This document shows, one piece after another, positions 17,103 through 29,100 of a stretch of DNA of 64,000 nucleotides. Source of the DNA: Mesorhizobium sophorae. GTDB taxonomy: Bacteria; Pseudomonadota; Alphaproteobacteria; Rhizobiales; Rhizobiaceae. The stretch covers positions 1,178,001 to 1,242,000 of the forward strand of contig NZ_NNRI01000007.1 of assembly GCF_002270415.1 (NCBI RefSeq), given 5' to 3'. Every line of letters begins with the position of its first letter. Positions within the stretch are counted from its first letter, which is position 1. The position numbers and the translations under genes are program-made. Below the pieces are notes generated by a model, which saw nothing but the letters and a program-made list of their open reading frames with translations, did no database searches and was not told where the DNA came from.

Positions 17103-20100
17103 ATGGGAACTACCGAGAAATCTCGGCAAGTTGGTGAGATGGCGGCGCGTGGGGAGGACTTCCGCGTGCGCGCCGGCTATCGCCGTTCGCAAATTGCCAG
17201 GCATCTGTGGAAGACGACGGCGCTTACGACGCTGGCGCTTGGCCTTTCGGGCATGTCGGCTTATGCCGACCCGAACGGGTTGTGGCAGCCGCAGGTGCGC
17301 GCCATCGTCGGCGCCGACAACAATGGCGGCATCGCCGCGCTCGAAGGCTTCATTCCGCTGAAGCAGACGGCCGAATCGGTGCTGTTCCTGGATGTCCGGG
17401 CCAAGCACGATTTCAAGGACGGTTTCGGCCAGGATGTCGGTCTCGGCGTCCGCCGCATCGTCAATCCGGACCTGATGATCGGCGGCTACGCCTATCTCAA
17501 CGTCGAGAACTTCAACAGCAACCAGTTCACCGCCGCGACGCTCGGCGCCGAAGCGATCACGCCGCATTTCGACGCGCATGTGAACGTCTATCTGCCGATC
17601 AAGGGCGACTACAAAGACCGCTCCACCGACTCGACCCTGTCGATGGTCGGAAACCAGCTGCTCGAGCAGATATCGGTGATCGATCATCGCCAATACGCGG
17701 CCTGGGGCATCGAGGGCGAGGTCGGCGCACAGGTGCCGATCAACCTGCCCGACAAGCATTCGCTGCGGCTGGATATCGGCGGCTACCACTTCGAGGATCC
17801 GCACGGCGACGACCACAGCGTCACCGGTGCCAAGGCCGGGTTCGAGTATACGATCGGCGATGTCTTCGGCAGCAACACCTCGCTGGTGTTCGCCGGCGAG
17901 GTCCGCAACGACAATCGCGACGACACCCAGTTCGCCGGCAGCGTCCGGCTGAACATCCCGTTCAACCCCGGCCACGGCTCTGACAATGCCGACAATGGGG
18001 CCGACAGCGGGCCGGAGCCTGTCTACCCGGTCAGCGAAGGCCTGCGCAAACGCGTCAACGAGCGCGTGCGCGGCGATATCGGCGTCAGGATCCAGTCGCA
18101 GGACGTGAACGGCGGCACGACGACGCGCCTCGCTATCAATGCCGCCACGGGCGCTGCTTTCGGCAAGTTCTTCTTCGCCGATGGCGGCAACTCGCTCGGC
18201 CTCGGCACCATTGGCGATCCGACGACGCTGGACGATGCGGTGACCAAGGCCGGCAACGGCTTCGTCGTGGCGCTTGGCGGCAGCGGCAATATCACCACCG
18301 GCGGCGTGACGCTGACCAATGGCCAGACCGTCATCGGCGGTGGCAGCAGCGTCACCGCCCTGCTTTTCGGCGGCGGCACCAGCAGCTTCAACCTGGGCGG
18401 CAGCAACGGCACGATCCAGGGCACCAATCCGGCCAACAGCGTCATTACGCTGGGCAATGGCAACACGCTGAACGGCATCACCATCACCGGCGGCGCCGAC
18501 GGCATCTTCGGCAACAACATCACCGGCGCCACGCTGACCAACGTCACGGTGACCGGGGCCGGTGGCAATGGCGCCGACTTCACGGGCACCTCGACCGGCA
18601 TCAAGGGCTCGGACTTCACGGCGAAGAACAACGGCCTCGACGGGCTGCATATCGAGGGCGACGGCACCTACAATTTCACCGGCACGACGCTGCTGCAGGG
18701 CAATGGCGACGACGGGCTCGATGCCACCGGCAAGGGCACCTATACGTTCGCGACGCTCAATGCGAAGGACAATGCCGACCGCGGCATTACCGTGCAGGGC
18801 ACCGCGACATCAGGCAGCTTCACCACCACCGGCGGCACCGTGTCGGGCAATGGCGGCACCGCCGTCTTCATCGATCCGATCACCGCGCATGTGGTGCTGG
18901 ATTCGATCACCCAGTCCGGCGGCACGTCGGGCGTCGTGCTCGATCAGGTCTCGGGCCGCTTCACCGTCAACGGCGCGACGACGATCTCGAATACGACCGG
19001 ACCGGCGATCGCCATTTCGAATTCGCAGGCGGCGATCCGCTTTGGCGATGTCGCGATCATGGCCCCCGGCGGCGACGGCATTTCGTTTGCCGGCGTCAAT
19101 GCGGCGGTGGTCGCCGGCAACATCGTCATTTCCGGCCTCGGCGTCGGCACCGGCCTCGACTTCTCCGGCAGCCGTACGAATTTCACCGCACAGTCGCTCA
19201 ACGTCACCGGCACCGGTGCCGCCGGGTCGATCGGCATCGATCTCTCGTCGCCGACCTCGGGCGGGGCAACGATCGCCATCACTAATGGCGGTACGATCGC
19301 CGGGGTCGACACCGGCGTGCGCTTCGGCATTGCCGGCTCGCCGGCCAATTCGGCCAATGCCGAGTTCAGCTTCGGCGGCGGCTCCATTGCCGGCATCACC
19401 GCTTCGCTCGACACGCGCGGCCTCAACCAGACGCTCGGCCACTACGCGTTCGGCTCGACCACGTTCAGCGGCCCGCAACTGTTCGACGTCCAGAATCTGA
19501 TCTTCGTCGGCGCTTCCGCGACCGGCTCGGGCAACGGCTCCTCGCTGCTGGACCTGGCCACGATCGCGACGGCCGATGCCAACACCGACGCAGATGCGAT
19601 CTTCGTGCTGGTCAATCGCGGCACGGCCATCGACGATGTCAACGGCTTCTCGCTCAGCGCCGGGCAGACGCTGGCTTCGTTCGGCAACGGGCGGACCTTC
19701 TCGCTCGGCGGTATCCCGGTCAACATTACCGGTGACAACATCACACACAGCGGCGTCGTCTCGGATGCAGGGGGTGCTGCGACGCTGACCGATTCCGGCA
19801 GCGGCGATGTCGTCACCCTGGCCAACAATAGCTCGCTGCGCGATTTCAACATCGCCGGCGGCAGCGCCAACGGCGTCCATGGCAGCAATGTCAGCAATGT
19901 CACGATCTCCGGCCTGAACGTCTCGGGCGCCAGTCTCAACGGCCTGCTGTTCGATGGCACGAAAAGCGTCACCGCCAACAATGTGAATTCGAGCAGCAAT
20001 ACCGGTGCCGGCCTGTCGATCCAGGGCGACGGGACTTACAATTTCACCGGCACAACGCGGCTCTCGAGCAATTCCGGCGACGGACTGTCCATTAGTGGTG

Positions 20101-23100
20101 ACGGGACATACGCGTTCCAGACGCTGAACGCATCCGACAATTTCGGCTTCGGCCTTCACATTCTTTCCACCACCGGTACACTCCGCACCACCAGCGGTGC
20201 GATCTCCGGCAATGGCGCAGTCGGAGTCTCTGTGGCCGGCGCCAATCTCGACGTGACGCTGACCAGCTTGACGCATGATGGCGGCCTGGATGGCCTGTTG
20301 CTTAGCGGCATTTCAGGGAATTTTGCTATTTCCGGCGCAACGACGGTCAGTAACGTGGTGTCCCTCGGCGTGGGGATCGTCGACAGCACCGCCGATATCA
20401 GTTTCGGCGCCGTCGACATCTCGAACGTCGGTAGTCCTGGCGGCGACGGCATACTCGTCCAGAATTCCGCAGGCGCGGTCACGTTCGGTGGGGCGATCAC
20501 CATGGCCAATATCCATGGTCCCGGCATCCGCGCTATCGACAATGCCGGCGGACTCACCTTTAGCGGGCCGGTCGACATGACCAATCCCGACGTCGGCATC
20601 GACGTCCAGGGCGTCAACGGCGCGATCACCTTCGGAAACATCGACATCACCGGCCTGCCCACCGGCCAGACCGGGCTCGACCTGTCGGGCAGCCAGTCGA
20701 CCTTCACCGCCACCTCGCTCGACATCACCGGCGCCGGCAGTTCGACCGGCATCGATCTTTCCGGCACCACCGGCGGCTCGGTGACGATCGGCACCGGCAC
20801 CATTTCGGCCGGCACCGGCGTGCAGATGGGCACGCATGGCGCGGCTGGAACCACCGCCGACACGACCTTCTCGTTCGGCGGCGGATCGATCACCGGCACG
20901 ACGGCTTCGCTCGACATGCGCGGCCTGAACCCGGGCAGCGGCACCTATGCCTTCCACGACACGGCCCTGAACGGGCCGCAGCTGTTCGACGCCGCCAATG
21001 TTATCTACGTTGGCTCTGCCAGCACCGGCCTTGGCGATGGCTCCAGCGCCAGCAATTTGATCAATGCCGCCGCCGCCGATGATCTGACGACCAGCGCCAG
21101 CACGATCTTCGTGCTGGTCAAGACGGCGGCTGTCCAGACCACCGACACCGACGCCGATGGCTTCACGCTGGCCAGTGGCCAGTCGATCGTTTCCTTTGCC
21201 AATGGCGGTACCGTCACCCTGGGTGGCCCACCCGCCAATGTCACCGGCACCCATGTCGTTACCGGCGCGACGCAGGCCGATCCATTCGGCTTCGGCGGGG
21301 CGACGCTCAACAACGCCGCCAACAGCACCATCGACCTCGCCAACGGCAACCTCGTCAAGAACCTCAGCGTCAGCAACGGCATAGGCATTGCCATCGATGG
21401 AACCGGGGTCAACGGCCTGACCGTCGGTGGCGTGACGATCGCGGGCGCTATCACCGGCCTCGTCCTCGACGGCGCATCGGGCATCGTCACAATCGACAAT
21501 CTGGATATCCAGGCCCCGAACTGGACCGGCGTCGCGCTCCTCAATTCGGCCGCGACCGTCAACTTCACCGGCAACACGAAGATCGCCGGTAGCAGCGTTA
21601 TGGCCGTGCTGGCCAACAATTTCGATGGTACCGCCACCTTCGACGATCTCGACATCAACGGCGGCGGCTTTGGCGTCTTCGTCTTCACCGGATCGAGCGG
21701 AACCTTGACCTTCGGGGCTGCGAGTTCCATCACCAACACCGGTAACAGCGCCGTCTCCGTCACCAATTCATCGGCGAACGTCACCTACAACGGCACCATC
21801 AACCAGACCAGCGCGGCAAGCGCAGTGGAGATCAACGCCTTGACCGGCGGCAGCGCCAGCTTCACAGGCAAGATCACCGCCAGCACCGGCGCAGTCAATG
21901 CGATCGACCTGACCGGCAACACCGGCAGCACGATCAACTTCAGCGGCGGGCTCGACCTGACCACCGATGGCGGCTACGGGCTCAGCGCTATCAATGGCGG
22001 CACGCTGACGGTGACCGGCTCCGGCAACACCGTGGCGACTGGCGCGGGGCTGGATGAGAAGGGCATTCTCATCGGCGGCACCGGAATGACCATCGGCGCT
22101 GCCGGCGTGACCTTCGCAAGCGTCACCGTGGATGGCTCGGGCGGCATCGTTTCCAGCGGCATCGTCATCCAGAACACCAGCGGCGGCAATGTCACCTTCG
22201 GGGCCGTCGACATCAGCCGCGTCAATGGCGATGCCATCCGTCTGACCAATGTCGCCAGCGGCATCTACACGTTCAACGGCACGACGAGCATCGCGACAGT
22301 TGTCGGCAACGGCCCGGGTTTCGTGGTGCAGGGCAGCGGCGCGACCGTCAATGTCGGCAACCTGGTGACGACGCTGGTTTCGGGCGCCGACGTCAGCCTG
22401 ACCAACAACACCGGCACGATCGGCATCGGCGGCACCATCACCAATTCCGGCAGCGGCGATGGCGTCGTCGTTTCCGGCGGCAGCGCGGCGATCACGGTTT
22501 CGGCCGGCATATCCAGTTCGGCAGGCGCACCAGGCACGGCGGTCAAGATCGACGGTACCACCGGCGGCTCGGTCACCTTCAGCGGCAGCGTCACCTCGAC
22601 CGGCACGGGCAATCTGTTTGGCATCGGCACCACGACGGCGCCGACCAACAGCGCGATCAGCTTCACCGGGCCGGCGCTGACAGCGACCGGCGGCGGCGGC
22701 GCCGTGATTGGCGGGCTTGGCGCTGGCGCGAGCTTCAGCGCTACAACTCCGCTCTCCGTCACCAATTCAACCGGAACCGGGCTTGCCGTTTCGAATGTCG
22801 CCGGTACGGCGACGTTCGGCGCGGTCACGACCAGCGGCAGCGCGACCGGCATCGGCCTGTCGGGCAATTCGGGCACCATCACCTTCGGCGTGACCAATGT
22901 AACCAATGTCGGGCTGAACCAGACCGGCGTCAGCGTTGCCGGCACCAATTCGGGCACGTTGTCCTTCGCCAGCCTCGGCATCGCCATGACTGGCAATGGC
23001 GCGACCGGCATCACCTTTGCCAATGCCGTGGTCAACGGCACCATTACCGCGCGCGATTTCGACCTGACCAGCGCGAGTTCGACCGGCACGACGGCGGTCA

Positions 23101-26100
23101 ACCTCACCAACACCACCGGCACCGGCACGATCCAGCTCGGCGATCCCGGCGCGCCCGCCAACACGACCGCTTCCACCATCGGCGGGCCCGGCAATGGCCC
23201 GGGCATCGGCTTCCAGTTCAGCAACACGACCGCAGCCAACTTCATCTATGGCGACGGCGAGGGTGCCGCCGACAAGCTGTCGACGGTCAAGGCGGTCGAC
23301 ATCCTGAATTCGACCGGCGGCTTCCCGGCCGCCGGCACCTACAATTTCAAGGATGTCAACGGCGCCACGGGCGGCTTCATCGGCGATATCTCCGAAGCGC
23401 AGGGCTCGACCATCTATTATGTCGACCCGAACGGCACCGGCGACGGCACCGCCGACAATCCAGGCTCGATCGCCGGCGCCGAAGCGTCAGGCGCCAAGAT
23501 CATTGCGCTGATCGACAGGTCGCAGAACGGCACCAGCAATTTGATCAACATGATGCTGGCCCAGCAGACTGGCGCCGGCAACAAGACGCTCGACCTCGCC
23601 GACGGCCAGATCCTGATCGGCCTCAAGGCCGGCGACTCCATCGACACCGCGCCCTATGGTGGTGTCGGCGGCACGCTCGGCGGCAACTTCAAATTCAGCA
23701 ACATCAATTCGTCGAGCATCATCGATGCGCCTGCCGGCGTCGACACCGTGCTGCCGACGCTGACGACGGCGAGCGGCAACACGGTCGATTTCACCGGCCG
23801 CGCCAGCATCGACAACGTCATCATCAGCAACACCGGCACCGGCATTGGCGTGCATGGCACCGCCATCACCGAGTTTGTGCTCAACCGGGCGACGATCGCC
23901 GGTGGCGACGGTGGCGCACTGTCGATCGTCGACGGCGCGGCCAACAGCGAGGTCGCGCTGTCGAACCTCACCCTATCGGCCACGGGCGGCAACATCGCTT
24001 CGGTCGACGGCACGGCTGGCGCCGGCACCATGAAGGTCAGCGCCTTCTCCGACATCACGCTTCTCGGCAACAAGGGCGAAGCCGGCGGCTTCCTGTTGAC
24101 GACCGCCATTTTCGACGCCAATGCGGCCACCCCCGGCATCGACCAGGTCGATGGCGGCGCCTTTGTCGCCGGCACCACGACGAACCGCGTCGGCGGCTAT
24201 GGCCTGGTGCTGGTCGGTGTGGCTGGCGATCTCAAATTCGATACCACCAATGTCGCGGTCAAGACGGCGACCAGCACAACGTTCCCCGGTCCGAGCGCCT
24301 TCGGTGTCGTTGCGAACGGCGCGGCGGCAAGCGGCACCAGCATCGACCTCGGCACGGCCACTCTCAATATCGACGGTACCGGCGCCAGCGCCGGGCTCAA
24401 CAGTGCCTTGTGGGCGCAGATCATCCCGGGCAACCGTGTTGGCTTCTCGGGCGTGGTCACTGTCAACACCGTCGAGGCGGCCGGCCTGGTGTCCGATCTC
24501 GGCGGCACGCTGTTCTTCGGCGCGGCCGGCAACACGGTGACGACCACCGGCCAGCCGGCGATCTCGTTCAGCAACGGCACAAGGGTCGAAAACGGCTCCG
24601 GCGGCTCGGCGCAGTTCGGCGCCATCAATTCGAGCGGTGGCGGCCAGAACGGTATCTTGCTGTCCGATCTCGCCGCGTCGCCGACTCTGCTGTTCAACGG
24701 CCCGATGACTATCGACGGCACGACGTCCAACGCCATCCAGATCCAGAACACCACACTTGCCGCGACGTCGGTGACCTTCGCCGGCGCGGTCTCGATCACC
24801 AACGCCACCGGCGGCGGCGTCAAGTGGCAGCGCCTGGCCGGCAGCACCGACACGCTGACCTTCTCGGGTGGCCTCGCCATCCAGAACAGCGGCGGCGTCG
24901 GCTTCTCTGCCGACCATGGCGCGGTGGCGCTGTCCGGCACAAACACGGTTTCCACTACCAACGGCACCGGCGTCAGCATCAGCAACGCCAGTGTCAGCGG
25001 CGGTTTCACCTCGGTCAGCGCCAGCTTCGCCGCCGGCAACGGCATCAATTTGCAGAACCTGACCGGCTCGCTCAATCTCGGCACCGGCACGCTGACCAAC
25101 ACCGGTGCGGGCGCGGCCTTCAACGTCGGCTCGGCCACCAATGCGAGCGGCGGCAATGCGGTCATCTCCTATGGCGGCACCATCGCCAGCAACGGGTCCG
25201 GTGCGGCGGTTTCGATCCGGGAACTCACCGGCGGCTCGGTGACGCTGTCGGGCAACCTGACCGACGGCAACGCCGCGGCCGGTGGCAACATCGTCGTTGG
25301 CAACATCGACAACGGCACGGCGGCAACCGTCACCTTCTCCGGCGCCAGCAAGCAGATCAGTTCGGGCACCACCGACGCCGTCAGCCTCGGCATCCTCGGC
25401 GCGTTCCCGGCGGGTACTCCGGCCCCCAACACGAACGGCACGATCAATTTCACCAATGGCGGTCTCGACATAACGACGACAGGCGGGGCGGGCTTCGTCG
25501 CGTTCGGCAGCAGCGTCAGCGTAACCGGCACTAACAACACCATCGCTTCCGGCGGTGACGGGCTGCTGGTGGGCTCTACCAATGTCGGCAGTGGCGGTAT
25601 CACCTTCGACGACATTTCGTCGGTCGCCACCACTACCGGTGGCGTGCTGTTGAACAACGTCGACCTCGCCGGCAATGTGAACATCGGCGGGCTGACCAAT
25701 ACGGGTGTCATCGGCGTCACCGTGTCCGGAGTGACGACCGGCTCCGGGAAGTCCGTCAACTTCACCGGAACGACCAACATCGACGTCGACACTTCCGGCT
25801 TCCAGTTCAGTGGCCAGGTTGCAACGGTCAACATCGCCAATGTCGCCGGGTCCAGCCTGACCATCGACGGCGGCACGCGCGGCATTGATTTCAACGGCGT
25901 GATGGGCGGCACCGTCAACATCGGCGGCAATGGCGGCACCGCCAGCATCGGCGCGACGACAAGCACCAGCGACTTTGCCATCGCTGTCGGCGGCAATACC
26001 GGTGGCACGCTGAACTACAACGGCTCGGTCAAGGTCAATGCGGGCAGCGTGGTGAGCGCCGGCGGAGGCGACCTCGCCACCCTCAACCTCAGCGGTTCGG

Positions 26101-29100
26101 TGCTTTCGACCACGGCGTCGACGGCCTTCGTCTTCAGCGGCAACGCCGACGGCGTTTACAACATTTCGAGCACCATCAATCACACAGGCGGCACCGGTGT
26201 CCTGGTCGATGGTTCGTCGGAAGGCACGATCACCTTCTCCGGGGCGACGAAGACCTTCAACACCGGCGCCAACGACGCTGTCGTCAAGCAACCCAGCATC
26301 GGCCCGGGACAGGGCACGGCAACGCTCGCCTTCACCGGCGGCGGCCTCGGCATCACCACCACCAGCGGCGCCGGCTTCACCGCCAGCACCTTCGGCGCCG
26401 GCACGGTCACCGTCAACGGCTCCAACAACACCATCACCACGACGACCGGCACCGCGCTCAAGCTCGACAACGCGACGGTCGGCGCGGGCAGCGTCAACTT
26501 CAGCTCCATCTCCACCAATGGCGCCGCCACCGGCGTCTCGCTCAACAATGTCGGCGGCGGCGGCATCATCCTTGGCACGGTCAACCTGCAAGGCATCACC
26601 TCGCGTGGCTTCGATGTCGCAGGCACGCTCGGCTCGGCGCTGAGCATCACCAGCCTCAACATCGGGCTCGGTGGCGCAAACGCCATCGGCCTCGATCTCA
26701 ACGGCGCGGTCATCAGCACCGGCATCAACGCCGGCGATTTCGACGTCGCCGGCGGCGGCTTTGCCGGCACGCTCGGCATCGACATGGCCGGCACCACCGG
26801 CGCGGCCACCATCCAGCTCGGCGACACCGTCAACCCCGGCGGCACCCAGACGTCGACCATCACCAATGTCGCGCAGGGCATCCAGTTCTCCAGCACGACC
26901 AATGCGACGCTGGTGTTCGGTGACGGCGCGGGACCGGCCGAATCGCTGATCTCGACCACCGGCGGCCAGGTCATCCACGCCACCGACACCTTGCCGCTCA
27001 GCGGCAATTACGATTTCGATGACGTCACGTTCGTCGGCGACATCTCGAACCTGTCAGCGATCAGCGTCTACTACATCGACGCAGCCGGCGAGATTTCGGG
27101 CACCGGTGACGGCAGCTTCCTCAATCCGGGCAGCGTCGCCCAGGCGGAGGCTTCCAGCGCCAATGTCTTCGTGCTGATCGACAAGACTGTCGACACGAAC
27201 CAGGCGACCATCAACATCGGCAACAGTTCGCTCGACCTCAAGGACGGGCAAGCGGTGATCTCATTCATGTCCGGCGATGCGGACATCGACGTGGGGCCGC
27301 TCGGCGTTGGCGGCGGCCTTGGCGCGCCGTCCTCCTTCCACTTCACCACCATCCAGGCTTCGACGGTGGTCACGAACCCCGGCGGCCTCGACAATTCACA
27401 CCCGATCCTGGCCAGCAGCGGCGCGGCCGCGACGATCAACCTGCCATTCAGCGGCACAGGCGTCATCACCGCTGGCGTCCAGAACGTCACGGCCATCAAC
27501 AGCGGCAGCGGCGCCGGCATTTTCGTCAATGCCACGCTTGCCTCCAATTTCGTGCTCAAGAACAACATCATCACCGCCGGCGGCAACGCACTCGAATTCT
27601 CGACGAGCGGCGCGGCGACAGCCGACAAGCTTCTCCTCTCGATCGACGGCAACACGCTGAGGTCGACCGCGTCCGGACTGGCGGCGTCCTTCGTCGGCCA
27701 GAACATCAATGCGACGGACAATTCGATCGCGATCAGGTCGTTTGCCGGCAACAAAGTGACCGGCGGCGCCGGCAGCGGCGGCATCGTGTTCAACAATGTC
27801 CGCTTCGATTCCAACGGCGCCGGCGGCACCGTCAGTGCCGGCACGCTCGGCATGGGCACTCCCGGCACGCGGATCCAGGGCAATGGCCTCAGCTTCACCA
27901 ACACCAGCGGCACCTTTGATCTGGGCACGCTCAGCCTCGCCAACACTGGTGGCACCGGTGTCATCGCCAACACCAAGACCACCACCTTCACGCTGAACAG
28001 CAGCGCCGGCGTGGTCACCACCATCAACGGCGCGGCCTTCGATCTCGATCCGCTGACCGTCAACATGACGTTCTCCAGCGTCAGCGCCGTCGTCAACGGC
28101 GTCGCCAGCGGCATCACCTTCGACGGCGTTGCCGGCACCTTCACCGTCACCGGCACGACAAGCGTTTCCAACACGACGGGCTTCGGCATCGATGCCATCA
28201 ACACCAACACCGGCACCTTCAATTTCAACACGGTGACGGTGAACAACGCCTCGACAACCGGCGGCGGCATCCATGTTGCATCCGGCACGCTCAATGTCAC
28301 CGGCCTCGCCAATATCGACACGACCAGCGGCATCGGTCTCTCGCAGGGCGGCGGCACGACCAGCTTCACCGGCGGCCTGACCATCGACACCACCACCGGT
28401 ACCGGTATCGCCGGCACGGGCGGCACGATGGGCATCACCGCTTCCGCGGCCGCCGAGACCGTGAATGCCACCGGTGGCCAGGCGATCAACCTCTCCGGGG
28501 TCGTCGCCACCATCGCGCTGGACTCGACCTCGTCGGCCGGCGGCGTCAACAATGTGAGCCTGACCAGTGTCGGCGGCACCATCGGCCTCGGCTCCGGCGC
28601 GCTGAGCGGTGCTTCGGGCGCTTCGTTCAATGTCGTCGGCGGCACGGCCGCTGTCACTTATGGCGGCAACATCACCCAGGCGAACAATGCCGCCCTGGTC
28701 AGCGTTTCGGGCGGGCACACCGGCTCGCTGACCTTCAACACCGGCACGCTTTCGGCGACCAACGGCACCGGCCTGCAGTTCACCAATGCGGACGGCACCT
28801 ACAATTTCAACGGCACCACGACGCTCAATGGCGGCGATGCCGGCGTCGATATCATCACCGGGTCGAGCGGCACCTTCACCTTCGGCAGCGGCACCTCGAT
28901 CACCAGCCCGAGCGGCACGGCGTTCAATGTCGACACAAGCTCGGCGAGCGTCACCTACAATGGCAACATCACCCAGGCCAACAACGCCGCGCTGGTCGCG
29001 GTCACAGGTCACACCACCGGAACGATCACCTTCCAGACGGGCACGCTGTCGGCGACTAACGGCACCGGCCTGCAGTTCAACAATGCCGACGGCACCTATC